DNA from: Ephydatia muelleri
Lineage: Eukaryota; Porifera; Demospongiae; Spongillida; Spongillidae
Length of the DNA: 64,000 bases
Assembly (NCBI GenBank): GCA_013339895.1
Contig: JABACO010000115.1
Location: 1-64,000, forward strand
Direction: 5' to 3'
Part shown: one piece after another, positions 46,754 through 58,300 of the stretch
How positions within the stretch are numbered: the first letter of the stretch is position 1
How the letters are laid out: every line of letters begins with the position of its first letter
Program-made: the position numbers and the translations under genes
The notes under the pieces: model-generated
Database searches by the model: none
The model's input: the letters and a program-made list of their open reading frames with translations, nothing else
Told to the model about the DNA's origin: nothing

Positions 46754-48414
46754 GTCGCCCGTACTGTCGACCGGGATAAAATTACGGAGATTATACGTCA
46801 TTCTGCTTAGGTATAGTACGCCGAACCTGTGCAGCGCGCATTGCACGTGGATCATCGCAACAGAATGGGGCTTCATATTCTTTCTTGTTCACTACATGCA
46901 GTTTTATCAAATGAACTTTCACCGAATAGAGTGAGTTACTAATTCTGAATTTCAACTGATCGACGTTTATTTTTAATGGCCTAAAGAAATGACAATGTCC
47001 TTGGTGTTTGCTTTAGATGCAGACGATAGGAACATATTCGATTAACCGATTAACGCCGAAATATTTTTTCTTTAGCTACAGTAGAGTTGTCCAAAATCAA
47101 CTAAATGAGGCCAGCAGAAGAATGTTAGGTAGGGTTTGAACAATGTAGACTGAAGCCGTGAATGTGAATAACTTCTAATCGGTGTAGGGTCTGGAAGAAG
47201 ACTTTGCTAACGGTAAACACATCTTTGTCGCAGATATGTGTTAAACGGTTAAGTAAACTATCGCCACAATATTTTACTAAATCGAATACGATTATATTCG
47301 ATCATCTGAAAATCAAAGTTCATTGATTGGGGGGGGGGGGGGGGGGGGGGAAGATCATTAATGTGTTGAGCAGTCGTTGTTTTCAATTGAAAACTACATG
47401 CACAATGCTTTCGTTGACTACTTCTGTTTTCTGAATTGCTGATCTCATCAGGCTAACATAATGAAAGAAATGCATGCATCTTCGACAGTACGAACGTACC
47501 GTTCCTTCTGTCGAAGACGCACGGATCGAGAGGAAAGGAAGCTGAGCATGGTGATACTTAAAATCAGAACAAATCCTGCGTGGCCTGGTACGGAACGGTG
47601 GCAATAGAATGAATTGCACATTATGATAAATAACAGTATCAGGTCTGTAACGGGACCGCAACACAATGTTCTGATCAACATACTGTTACGGAGCTGTAAC
47701 GAGATGGCTCCACCTAAGTACGAACTGTTACGGAGCTGTAACGAAATGACGCGACCCGAATTCGAAAAACGCGCGCGTGTCAATTATGGCAGTGTTCACC
47801 CCCCATAATTATGTACTTACAGTTTGGGACATAATGTTCTTACATATCTGTAGCTCATGTATGTATCATAAATATGTAAACCATATAAGGAAATGTTTAT
47901 CCACTACGTATTTATAACTGAATTTCACTGTATTTAATATTAATGTACACAAAATACATTGTAGCAATAAAAAGGATTGTTCCAGTCATGACAATGCACC
48001 AATACATTGCACACAGTGTCCTGTCTGTCTTTGCACACACCAAAATTGCATGACTCTTGCACCAGTGAAACTGATCTCAAGACGTTGGTACTTGATGTGC
48101 AGAAAACTGTGTCAACAAGGAACAGTCTTATTCATTGAGCAATGGCTGACCATCAGTGGAAGCCCTGAACAAGACAATGTGTGGTGTCAGAAGAAGTGTT
48201 GAAAGTAGCTAGAAGAAGTCCATACTGCATCTAAAGGGATGATACAACAAGTCAGCTCCACCAGTATAGCTAGTTCGATGAACTCTCCCAGATTCACAAC
48301 AGTTGAATCCTTGAAAATGACAGTATTGACCTCCTGCACTGTATCACTGGTAGTCAGCTCCTCAAGCCTGATGTCAAATTGGGAATCATGCAGCTGAAGA
48401 GCACCAAGCGTAGT
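46754..48414. other. Intergenic stretch upstream of gene B
   Basis: Should include the gene B promoter; no element can be named. Contains a 22-nt poly-G run (47329-47350). A segment at about 47041-47205 is a diverged repeat of 43505-43700 (shared TTAACCGATTAACGCCG). A short tandem motif, TGTTACGGAGCTGTAACGA, lies near 47690-47745. The minus-strand open frame at 48187-48410 is unrecognised. Confidence 0.5.
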
Positions 48415-49551
48415 CAGTGGCGGATCCAGGGGGGGGGGGGGGGGGGGGGTTGGGGGGGTTGCAACCCCCCCTTTCAGACCCGTAATGAAAATATTAACAT
48501 TCACTACTAGGAAATTCGGAACAAAAGAGAAAGATTCCTATAGGCGCTTCCACACTAGCAAGGCTAAAAGGCTAACCGAATCGATCCTTGCATTGCACAT
48601 TAATTTTTATTAATAATCATGCACGTGCACATGTAGTTATTAACCATAGATTGATCAATCTTTCTTACGTAAGCGCATGGTGCTTACTTGCGTAAGCAAG
48701 GTTTACAACTGTATTCTTTATATAAAATAACAAGCAACATAGCTTCTGTACTGATGCTAAACAAAAAGTAACGGCGTGCACGTGCCTCGTGTAATTAACG
48801 GACCCGCGATTTTGTCTTGTCTTGAACACAAGCTTTCTGTGGCATTTCTGTCAGTGCAGAAGGTTATACAATCTACTCTACGTGATTTAAAACGATCGCT
48901 CAATAAACTAAAGTATCACACTGCACTCTAAAGAACGAAACGGGACATTTATAAAAACTCTTACTCAAGTATGCATGCAGTTTTCTTACTTTAAAAAGTA
49001 AGCATTGATCAATCTATATGATTAAACATGAAAATGATCCTACGAGAGATCGAGGCACCGTATACATGTAAATGGTCATGGAGAGCGCTTGCTAGATATC
49101 GCCGAAGTAGTTAATCAATGAGAAGGATCAAAACATATGCAACATCATTTGGCTTTGATTTCCATGCATGCGTGCACTATAAAGAAAGAGTACCTGTGGA
49201 TGAAATCTGCATGCGAGCACATCCCAGAAAACTGTTTCAAGCATCTGATTGTAGTACATAGATCCAGCAATTCTTATAATCGTACATGTAAATTTCTGAA
49301 TTATTTGATTCATGAAAAATATATACAGTTTCCGTTTTTGCACGCAGTTTTATGTAGTGTTTTGAGCATGATATAATTAAAAAGCGTTGGCGTCTGGGGC
49401 TCCGCCCCAGACCCCGCTGGGGAAGCTTACAGCGCTCCCCCAGGCCCCCTAGCTGGGCGGGCGGGGTTACCCCTCCCGCACCCGCCCCTCTTTTATTAAT
49501 CACTATTAATTAACAACCCCCCCCTTTTCTGAAATCCTGGATCCGCCCCTG
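48415..49551. mobile_element. CAGTGGCGGATCCAGG element with 5-bp target duplication
   Basis: Ends CAGTGGCGGATCCAGG and CCTGGATCCGCCCCTG. Duplication GTAGT at 48410-48414 and 49552-49556. G-run at 48430-48450 inside the left end, C-run inside the right. A GC-rich block at 49385-49490 (GGGGCTCCGCCCCAGACCCC) stands out from an AT-rich interior. No transposase read; a non-autonomous relative of 43110-44302. Confidence 0.82.
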
Positions 49552-49556
49552 GTAGT

Positions 49557-51469
49557 AGTTTGACTGCCTGTAATAGTTTTTAGTGGCAATGTTGATAGAG
49601 TGTACTTTTGTCGTGTTACCTAAAATATCATGGTATCATGAAATGCTTCACTAATACGATAACATGCCTTTCGAGGTGCTCCAACTTTGTATATAGCACG
49701 GTCTTGATGCAGTTCTATCATAGGTATACCACACATTACATGCTGCATACAAGGTGAAACAAACAACTCCTTTGTGACACATCTCCACATCTAGAAAAAA
49801 TACAAGAAGAATTAAAATTCAGAAATGCATACAGTTTTTGTACCTTTCAGTCCATCATTACAAATATAGCACAGGTGTTGTAAGGTTGAAAAACGCACTG
49901 TTATGTCACGAATTGGGGCTAGCCTGTTACCAAATATATTGTTGCCTCAAACCATTGAGTTGAAAGATTCAAACCTATATGTATAGTACACCAAAAATAA
50001 CTGTTAAAAATTGCACAGCACATAACAGTACCGTTCAGCAGAGAAAGCAGAGCATGGTCCATAATTACGAATGGACTCACCAAAGGTGAAGAATTATCTG
50101 GATTTTTGGTTTCTTTAACAGTGCTGGCATGTGCTCCTTTAAGTCATCAACAAAATTATGACAAAGTCTCTCATTGTACAGGGAGGTGGAAAAGAATAAA
50201 CAGCAAGCTATTTGAAAACCCTGCTGGGATTGAAACAAAGGATTATTTTGGCATGAAGTCAACAAAAGTTGCTTACTTTGGATAATATACTTTCTTCTGT
50301 CCTTCAGTTAGACAATGAACATTGCCATCTGCGTCCATCCTTTAAAATCCCTACCAACGAATGACTTGGAGTGCTGGCAAACATTTCCATACATTTTTTT
50401 TTTAAACCCAGAGGTGTTATACGCCTTGACCCTTGCTAGAATTTCACTTTTTGCCTTCTTGACAGCCTTGACATTATTTCCTTTAGTACATACTGTAGCA
50501 GTTTACTGTGCAACACTTCAACTGGCATATACCTAATGTTGTACAAAAGTCAAGCTGATAAGAGGATCCCAACTGTCGATTCTTACCTACATACATCTGC
50601 TGGGATTGAAACAAAGGATTTTCAATCTCCTTCAACCCATACTGCTTGCGCATCTCACAGATGTCGCGTGTATAGACTTTTACACGGAAAGGTTTCAGCA
50701 CAAGGGCTCACAATAAAAGCCTGCTGTGAGCAGAATTTCAACTCATTAACACGCGTGCATTGTTACTAGCAGTGATATATATAGTTCAAGATCGAGCACA
50801 TACGCAGATACTTACGAGTCATCTTTCACAAAACGTGTCACGTGCTCTTACACGTTCTGTACACATTCCATGTATGGTATTGCCACATCTGATACAGAAA
50901 TATTAACAGTTACGATACATATATGTACTCACACGTATGATACAAACTGTAGTATATGTATTAGAATTTGTTACAATATGTAAAGAACATGTATGTATCA
51001 GGATATTTCTTGCTATCATAGCTGACCCAAGATGTTGAACAGTTATGATACAGTTTGTTATAGTATACATATATGTTCCAAAGCTGTAACAATTTGGCTG
51101 TGTACCTGGCTTGCTATTGGCTCAGATCATCACCAGCAGCCTTGTTAATCTTCAGCTGAATTAACTTATTGTGCACATTTATTCACCCTTAGACAATTAT
51201 TGCCAATATTTATTAAATAATTTTGGCAGATGACGCAATGGCATACTTATATGAATAAATTATGCGCGGTAAAAATTAATTTGTTGTCTTGATTTTAGTT
51301 ATAGAATGGTTAATGGAATAATTTTTCGATGTACATATATCATAATCAGACCAATTTATAGTACATTATAAACTTGTTTAAAATTCAATTTGAAATAAAA
51401 AGCAAGATGACCGCCTATGTATGGGCCATTTCTGGATATGCATGATTGTTACAAGCAAAGTAAACTCAC
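49557..51469. other. Stretch between the transposon and the TPPP-like gene
   Basis: No gene recognised. Minus-strand open pieces around 50090-50225 (LYNERLCHNFVDDLKEHMPA) and 50600-50700 (FRVKVYTRDICEMRKQYGLK) share the sequence NPLFQSQQ and may be exons of an unknown gene. Imperfect ATGTATC-like repeats lie at about 50870-51075. I did not find the C-terminal exon expected for the TPPP-like gene. Confidence 0.35.
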
Positions 51470-51868
51470 AGTAAATCCGTGAGTAAGGGGACCCGACCCC
51501 GTTGCGATGCGTGCTTTGAGTTTTTCCACTCCATCTGGTTGTCCAGGGTACTTCTTTTCCACCAGGAAACCGAGTGCAACTTCGAACTGCTCGAGAGTCA
51601 TCTTGCGCTCCGTCTTGCTACGCGCGTAGGGTATAGGGGCAGAACGGGTTAATTTACGGGCATGCCTGATAGAACCTTTTGGTGAATATCATGTCGACAT
51701 CTGTGGTTGTGAGGTAGTCTCGTACCCAGACCCAAATGTACGTAACGATGATCATCGCTTACAGTATGACATCACGTACAGAGGGTTTAGTTCTTGTTGG
51801 AATGTACATTGTTACATAATAGTTGTGTCGTCACAAATTCCGACTACATCACTAATTCGAAATCAATT

Positions 51869-52198
51869 ATGGACTACTACAAAGTGTGCCGTACTTTGGT
51901 CGCAAACGATAGATCTCGACGGCTACTACAAAATCACGCGTCTTGTAGGGAAGGGATAGCGGTACTGGTATGTCAGCCAGCTGTAGGCATTTGTGCAGAG
52001 GAAGCAGTAGGGGAATTCAGTTGTGGCTACGTATGCAAGAAGTGCTTCGATGCAGTCATAAAGTACCAGGCTAAGAAAAAAGCGTTCGCTACGCTAGAGA
52101 AGGACCTGCTTGGTAAGCTATCTGCAAAGACGATGCAATCAGGTGAAGGCAGAGGAGTCAAGCGTCCCCGCGTATCAGATTCAGCTTATGAGTTATGA
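51869..52198 (+). CDS. Cys-rich putative zinc-binding ORF in the transposon
   Basis: 109 residues from MDYYKVCRTLVANDRSRRLL to a TGA. It has CQPAVGIC and then FSCGYVCKKC, a spacing that suits a treble-clef or similar zinc finger, followed by a Lys-rich helix (KYQAKKKAFATLEKDLLGKL) and a basic segment (GVKRPR) that could be a nuclear signal. The function is unknown; a DNA-binding or accessory transposon protein is my guess. It could be the first exon of a longer gene. A start further upstream (51794) is possible, but the Met at 51869 fits the domain better. Confidence 0.5.
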   Translation: MDYYKVCRTLVANDRSRRLLQNHASCREGIAVLVCQPAVGICAEEAVGEFSCGYVCKKCFDAVIKYQAKKKAFATLEKDLLGKLSAKTMQSGEGRGVKRPRVSDSAYEL

Positions 52199-52266
52199 TG
52201 AAAAGCCAAGTGTATGTGCACATGCATAGACTGCACATAGATGATTGATGAGTGAGATAGATAAGG

Positions 52267-52267
<1 letters not shown>

Positions 52268-52359
<92 letters not shown>
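52268..52359. repeat. (GT)46 microsatellite
   Basis: 92 bp of pure GT inside the transposon at 51715-52930, between its two coding pieces. Confidence 0.97.
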
Positions 52360-52360
<1 letters not shown>

Positions 52361-52476
52361 TAACTAAGCAGCAGCTGAGCTGAATAGAACAGCTGCTGGG
52401 TCACCTTATGTGGTAATAATAAGACCATATGTGGTTAAAATCAAATCACCATCAAAGTTGCAACTAAGGGACTTAC

Positions 52477-52710
52477 TTGGTCCTTCATTAGAATCTTCAA
52501 AGGAGACATGATCAGGGCAATGCTACCTACGTGACTATACATATCGTCAAAAGCAAAGATGGTATAGCACAAGGATTTTCCGCTCTCCGTCGGTAGGGTT
52601 ACAAACACATCCTTTCCTTCTAGGAATGATTTTATAGCCTTATACTGGTTTGGCCGAAGAGCGGAGTAGCCAAGCCTTTTTGATGCACGAGCTATAACAC
52701 CGACATTGAC
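52477..52710 (-). pseudogene. RecQ-like helicase exon fragment in the transposon
   Basis: Minus-strand frame reading RASKRLGYSALRPNQYKAIK, SFLEGKDVFVTLPTESGKSL (motif 0 and Walker A, PTESGKS), CYTIFAFDDMYSHVGSIALI, then MSPLKILMKDQ (motif Ia) and a GTAAGT donor at 52476. This is the N-terminal part of a RecQ-type SF2 helicase ATPase core. The DEAH box, helicase C and zinc domains are absent, and no start codon is visible, so on its own it cannot be an active helicase. It ends at the same donor position as the fragment at 42620-42985. Confidence 0.82.
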
Positions 52711-53073
52711 ATTTCAATCATGCCGGACCTTTGGGTGTGGTTTCACAATTGGCATGCAATTAGCTGATGGCCAAAGCATTGGAATGTCTACGTCACAGAT
52801 CACTGCAATTTGATTGGTGCCACAACATTCCGTCGCAATGGAACCACTTCATTCCCAGACCCTCTGTACGTGATGTCATACTGTAAGCGATGATCATCGT
52901 TACGTACATTTGGGTCTGGGTACGAGACCAGTTGTGAGGTTCTTGTCTAACAGCTTCATGTCCTTGCAAAACTTGGCGAACTTCGTCCCGTCCATTGAAG
53001 ACGGGGAGTCCTTGGCGCCAAAGCTGCAGAACTTTTTAAAGATGTCCTCCAACGGTGGTTCAGATTCAGCCAT

Positions 53074-53507
53074 ACGAAAAGTGATTGTTTAAAACCACGC
53101 CTCTATCCAGGATGTGGTATACTTTTAATGACCTAATTTTATTCATGAATATAGTATCATTCCCATAAACACCGCCTAATGCCAGAGAACTGAGACATAT
53201 ATCTCGTTATTCTTGCTAATTGATTACTGCGATATGATGTATGCTTCCTTGTGTAATCCGGGTAAATAAAATATATATAAGTTTTAAAGCACACTCATAT
53301 AATTAGTATTGGAGGATGCTCTAATTTTTTCATCGGGTCACAGTCATAGGCGGATCAGAATTGATTTCTGAACTCCACATTGTCGTGGAGATTTGATAGC
53401 TGAAGGTGCACGTGATACACCGGTACATTCCCGTTTTTTGTATTACATTTTGGGGGGGGGCAGACCAGGGTTTACCCCCTTTTAAATGGCCTGTCGATCA
53501 TAGTCGC
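53074..53507. other. Spacer upstream of the TPPP-like gene
   Basis: AT-rich, with a G-run near 53452-53460 and a CATAGGCGGATCAG motif near 53345 that may be a decayed end of the GGCGGATC transposon group. The boundary of the segmental duplication is at about 53508. Confidence 0.45.
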
Positions 53508-53538
53508 CAGAAATAAATGATTGACCATGAAAGATAGG

Positions 53539-53541
<3 letters not shown>

Positions 53542-53619
<78 letters not shown>
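53542..53619. repeat. GT microsatellite
   Basis: About 39 GT units; the counterpart of 23127-23178 in the duplicated CLPTM1L intron. Confidence 0.95.
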
Positions 53620-53622
<3 letters not shown>

Positions 53623-53721
53623 ACAATGTGTGTGTGCACAATTTGTGTGTGTGTGGGTATGTGCGTGGGTATGTGCGTGGGTATGTAAGTGCACACACTA
53701 AAAGGCATTATGTTGGCATAC

Positions 53722-54748
53722 CTGCCCTGGTTGAGAGACCCACCATGTTACGTCTTTTCCTCCAGAAGCTGATTTCATTCTTAAAGGCTAAGAAATCAAA
53801 TAGGAGCTGGAGGAGAGAAGGGAGGAGAGAGAGTGTAAGGGTGGGGAAGTGGAATGGTATGGGGAAGAGGGATCAGGAAAGGTAAGGGGCGTAGAAAAGA
53901 AGGAAGTGTCACATTGATTTGCCTTTTAAAAAATAAAAATAAATAAAAAGGTATGTTTAATCATAGATAGTAGACTATCTATCTCTGATGTAACGCTGCG
54001 ATGTATTCATGGTACGTATAGCTACTTACCTGATTCTCTCCTGAAAGAAGGTTGAAAGCCGTAACCTCTGGCACTGAATAGCGTGTCATTGGAACAGTGG
54101 CAGCTGCTACATGCTGCTGGTGTTGTACTGGGTGCTTCCCCCTGGGTCCCAGGTACACGTGAGCATAGAGCGTGCCATTGTGAAGAGTTTTTGAAGGAAG
54201 TGTCACATTGATTTGCCTTTTAAAAAATAAAAAATTAAAAAAATTAAAAAAAAGGTATGTCATAGATAGTAGACTATCTATCTCTGATGTAACGCTGCGA
54301 TGTATTCATGGTACGTATACGCACACGTATGTGTTGGCCTACGTGTATAACATGCTGTGTGCGATGAGTGTGCACAGCACTTTCATCAAGCATACGTATA
54401 GGTTCAACCATTTAACTATGCACGCACCTACTCGGTGAAATTATCGCCACGACGCAATGGTTTGCGGAGTAGGATATCCATATCCTTCTGGTTACGGGGT
54501 GCCAATTTATTCGAGGTGTACACCCAAAGCTGAACGAAATGAATATCGAGTAAGAACAGGTACACCTGCGGGCAACGCACTTTGTACCTCGAGTTCCCGC
54601 GCATTTTCATAGGCGGAACTAGACACTGCTGGTTCGCGTTAGAGCTACATTGACTGGGGTTGAAGATGGAATAAATGTTGTAGCAGCTGTAGCACAGAAA
54701 TCCGACAAAAATAACTGTAACTACATGAGAGAATGAGAACAATCCCAT
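53722..54748 (-). pseudogene. Partial CLPTM1L copy (exons 1, 2, 3 and 8)
   Basis: Counterparts of CLPTM1L exon 1 (start Met at 54748), exon 2 (about 54526-54429), exon 3 (about 54206-54020) and exon 8 (53806-53722) are recognisable. Between exons 3 and 8 lies an extra partial copy of the exon 3 start and intron 2 (about 53904-54019), a small rearrangement scar. Exons 4-7 and 9-16 are missing. Exon 1 has lost one nucleotide near 54614 (AGGCGGAAC versus AGGCCGGAAC in the intact gene), which shifts the frame. It arose with the gene B/C segmental duplication and is not expected to make CLPTM1L. Confidence 0.92.
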
Positions 54749-55332
54749 TCTTTATCAGTTACAGAAAACTAATTAATTGTGTAATTAGACGATGCAACAT
54801 TTTCGGCAACCGGCCCATGCAGTTATTAAAGTAGGGAATGGGCGTTACAGTAAAGCGGTACATACGAAGCAGCTGTTTTTGAACACAGAGAACAGATAAA
54901 GTATTGCAATGATGTCAATGGACGATCATGTCAATGGTAGTTCATATAAAGGCTGCAGATACAAGACCATCATCATCATCAATATTCCATTTCTTATTGC
55001 AGAGAGCGGAACGTGATTGGAATGCAGGTAATCAGTGGCCTTGTAACCTTTGTATATAATGGATACCGCTATGTGGCTGCCATAATACCATAATGTTATA
55101 ACTTGATTTAAATTCAATCTTGATTTGCAAGGTGCATACAACTGGATAGAAACACAGTCCTAATGCTAAACTCTTACTATCACATGATCAAATGTGTACA
55201 CAAATCTTGTAATGTGATTATAAATTGCCCTCTAGAGAGCACTCTGAAAAAACATGTGATTTTTATTCTCTTCATGTGACTAACTATGTTGCAGTCATAT
55301 GATAAGTACATGAAATGGTTGGGGTGCCAACA
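54749..55332. other. Spacer between gene C and the CLPTM1L copy
   Basis: Close copy of 25808-26395 with small indels. No regulatory element can be named. Confidence 0.6.
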
Positions 55333-58300
55333 CTATCCTATCTCCACAGATGCGCTGGATGAGATAATAACCACACCATCACCTGTGTCCTCTTCATCGA
55401 TGTTGGTACTCCTTTGTGAAGCATCTTGACTGGGGATCTCTGCATTTTTGCTACCATCCTTTAGCACATACATGGGGTGCAAGTAGACACTTTTGAATGA
55501 GTCCTTACTTCTTAGGCCTAGTGGATCTCTTGTTGGACGTCGAGGAGAGTTAACTCCTTTCTTCCTGCACTTACGGGCCACAGTCTTGAGGACCAGACAT
55601 ACTGATATCAGTAATGTCAAGCCTAGTGAGATCCCAATGAAGAGCCCACTCCAGAGAGAGGAAAGGGCATTGGTTGGTAATGATGCAATCACAGTGGCTA
55701 GAGGGGCTGAGAATGGGAAGGTTGATGAAACTGCAAAATGTGTGTCCCCTATGCATATAAAAGTATAACACTCCATCTAAGCAACACATGATTCATATTT
55801 GCATGGCTGTATTAATTTAAAATAAAATCCACCCAACGTTAAATATTAAATCCTTGGTATCATTCATTTTTAATAGTACATATTGTGTCACATAGAGAAG
55901 TCATTCGTATTCCAGGTTTAGATCGCTTCTGTTGCAGCATTTGCTCTTACCTAAAGAAGTGCAGCTTGATCCATTTGTGCCTGGTTTGCATACACAGAAA
56001 GTTGAAATACCATAATCTTCCACACAGATGCTTCCATTTAGACAGGTGGTTGGGGTACAGTAGTTGATGTCATTAGAGCAATTTGTTCCATTGAAGCCTG
56101 GTGCACATGTGCAATTGGTGTAGGCACCATATCCATCATAACAGGTGCCTCCATTTAGACATGTGGTTGGGGTACAGTAGTTGATGTCATTGGAGCAATT
56201 TCGTCCATTGAAGCTTGGTGCGCATGTACAATTGGTATAGGTACCATATCCATCATAACAGGTGCCTCCATTTAGACAGGTGGTTGGGGTACAGTAGTTG
56301 ATGTCATTGGAGCAGGTTGGTTCATTGAAGCCTGGTGCACATGTGCAATTGGTATAGGTACCATATCCATCATAACAGGTGCCTCCATTTAGACATGTGG
56401 TTGGGGTACAGTAGTTGATGTCATTGGAGCAGGTTGTTCCATTGAAGCCTGGTGCACATGTACAATTGGTATAGGTACCATATCCATCATAACAGGTGCC
56501 TCCATTTAGACATGTGGTTGGGGTACAGTAGTTGATGTCATTGGAGCAGGTTGTTCCATTGAAGCCTGGTGCACATGTACAATTGGTGTGGGTACCATAT
56601 CCATCATAACAGGTGCCTCCATTTAGACATGTGGTTGGGGTACAGTAGTTGATGTCATTGGAGCAGGTTGTTCCATTGAAGCCTGGTGCACATGTACAAT
56701 TGGTGTAGGTACCATATCCATCATTGCAGGTGCCTCCATTTAGACATGTGGTTGGGGTACAGTAGTTGATGTCATTGGAACAATTGTGTCCATTGAAGCC
56801 TGGTGCACATGTGCAATTGGTATAGGTACCATATCCATCATAACAGGTGCCTCCATTTAGACATGTGGTTGGGGTACAGTAGTTGATGTCATTGGAGCAG
56901 GTTGTTCCATTGAAGCCTGGTGCACATGTACAATTGGTGTAGGTACCATATCCATCATAACAGGTGCCTCCATTTAGACATGTGGTTGGGGTACAGTAGT
57001 TGATGTCATTGGAGCAGGTTGTTCCATTGAAGCCTGGTGCACATGTGCAATTGGTATAGGTACCATATCCATCATAACAGGTGCCTCCATTTAGACATGT
57101 GGTTGGGGTACAGTAGTTGATGTCATTGGAGCAGGTTGTTCCATTGAAGCCTGGTGCACATGTACAATTGGTATAGGTACCATATCCATCATAACAGGTG
57201 CCTCCATTTAGACATGTGGTTGGGGTACAGTAGTTGATGTCATTGGAGCAGGTTGTTCCATTGAAGCCTGGTGCACATGTACAATTGGTGTGGGTACCAT
57301 ATCCATCATAACAGGTGCCTCCATTTAGACATGTGGTTGGGGTACAGTAGTTGATGTCATTGGAGCAGGTTGTTCCATTGAAGCCTGGTGCACATGTACA
57401 ATTGGTATAGGTACCATATCCATCATTGCAGGTGCCTCCATTTAGACATGTGGTTGGGGTACAGTAGTTGATGTCATTGGAACAATTGTGTCCATTGAAG
57501 CCTGGTGCACATGTGCAATTGGTATAGGTACCATATCCATCATAACAGGTGCCTCCATTTAGACATGTGGTTGGGGTACAGTAGTTGATGTCATTGGAGC
57601 AGGTTGTTCCATTGAAGCCTGGTGCACATGTACAATTGGTGTAGGTACCATATCCATCATAACAGGTGCCTCCATTTAGACATGTGGTTGGGGTACAGTA
57701 GTTGATGTCATTGGAGCAGGTTGTTCCATTGAAGCCTGGTGCACATGTACAATTGGTATAGGTACCATATCCATCATAACAGGTGCCTCCATTTAGACAT
57801 GTGGTTGGGGTACAGTAGTTGATGTCATTGGAGCAGGTTGTTCCATTGAAGCCTGGTGCACATGTACAATTGGTATAGGTACCATATCCATCATAACAGG
57901 TGCCTCCATTTAGACATGTGGTTGGGGTACAGTAGTTGATGTCATTGGAGCAATTTTGTCCATTGAAGCCTGGTGCACATGTGCAATTGGTATAGGTACC
58001 ATATCCATCATAACAGGTGCCTCCATTTAGACATGTGGTTGGGGTACAGTAGTTGATGTCATTGGAGCAGGTTGTTCCATTGAAGCCTGGTGCACATGTA
58101 CAATTGGTGTAGGTACCATATCCATCATAACAGGTGCCTCCATTTAGACATGTGGTTGGGGTACAGTAGTTGATGTCATTGGAGCAGGTTGTTCCATTGA
58201 AGCCTGGTGCACATGTACAATTGGTGTAGGTACCATATCCATCATTGCAGGTGCCTCCATTTAGACATGTGGTTGGGGTACAGTAGTTGATGTCATTGGA

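Larger units (their letters stand above)
51715..52930. mobile_element. GTCTCGTACCC-ended element with RecQ-like exon and Cys-rich ORF
   Basis: Inverted ends of about 70 bp (GTCTCGTACCCAGACCCAAA, then GTACGTAACGATGATCATCG, and their complements at the right). Flanked by GTTGTGAGG at 51706-51714 and 52931-52939 (10 bp if the next T is counted). Contents: a Cys-rich ORF on plus (51869-52198), a (GT)46 microsatellite, and a RecQ-like helicase exon on minus (52477-52710). Long inverted ends and a 9-10-bp duplication recall Mutator-like elements, but no transposase is present. It is inserted in a TPPP exon. Confidence 0.88.
51470..53073 (-). pseudogene. TPPP/p25-alpha gene, first exon split by a transposon
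   Basis: Start codon at 53073 (MAESEPPLEDIFKKFCSFGA). Exon 1 runs to 52931, is interrupted by the element 51715-52930, and resumes at 51714-51676 (TDVDMIFTK). After a short intron, exon 2 is 51617-51470 (SKTERKMTLEQFEVALGFLV ... KLKARIATGSGPLTHGFT, donor GTGAGT). The protein matches the p25-alpha core of tubulin polymerization-promoting proteins, which bind and bundle microtubules. The 9-bp target duplication lies within the codons for N-L-T-T. The inserted DNA brings in stops, so the allele shown cannot give the normal protein unless the insert is spliced out. The usual C-terminal exon was not found, so the gene may also be truncated at its 3' end. Confidence 0.8.

Noticed and set aside
47614-47808. 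Short ORFs around the TGTTACGGAGCTGTAACGA motif
   Set aside because: No domain, no splice support; the motif is a short local tandem repeat.
51715-52930. Helitron assignment for the RecQ-bearing element
   Set aside because: It has long terminal inverted repeats and a 9-10-bp target duplication; Helitrons have neither, and use a Pif1-type helicase.
52268-53708. Cys/Val, His/Thr or similar ORFs over GT/CA tracts, also at 23129, 24599 and 24636
   Set aside because: They are translations of dinucleotide microsatellites.
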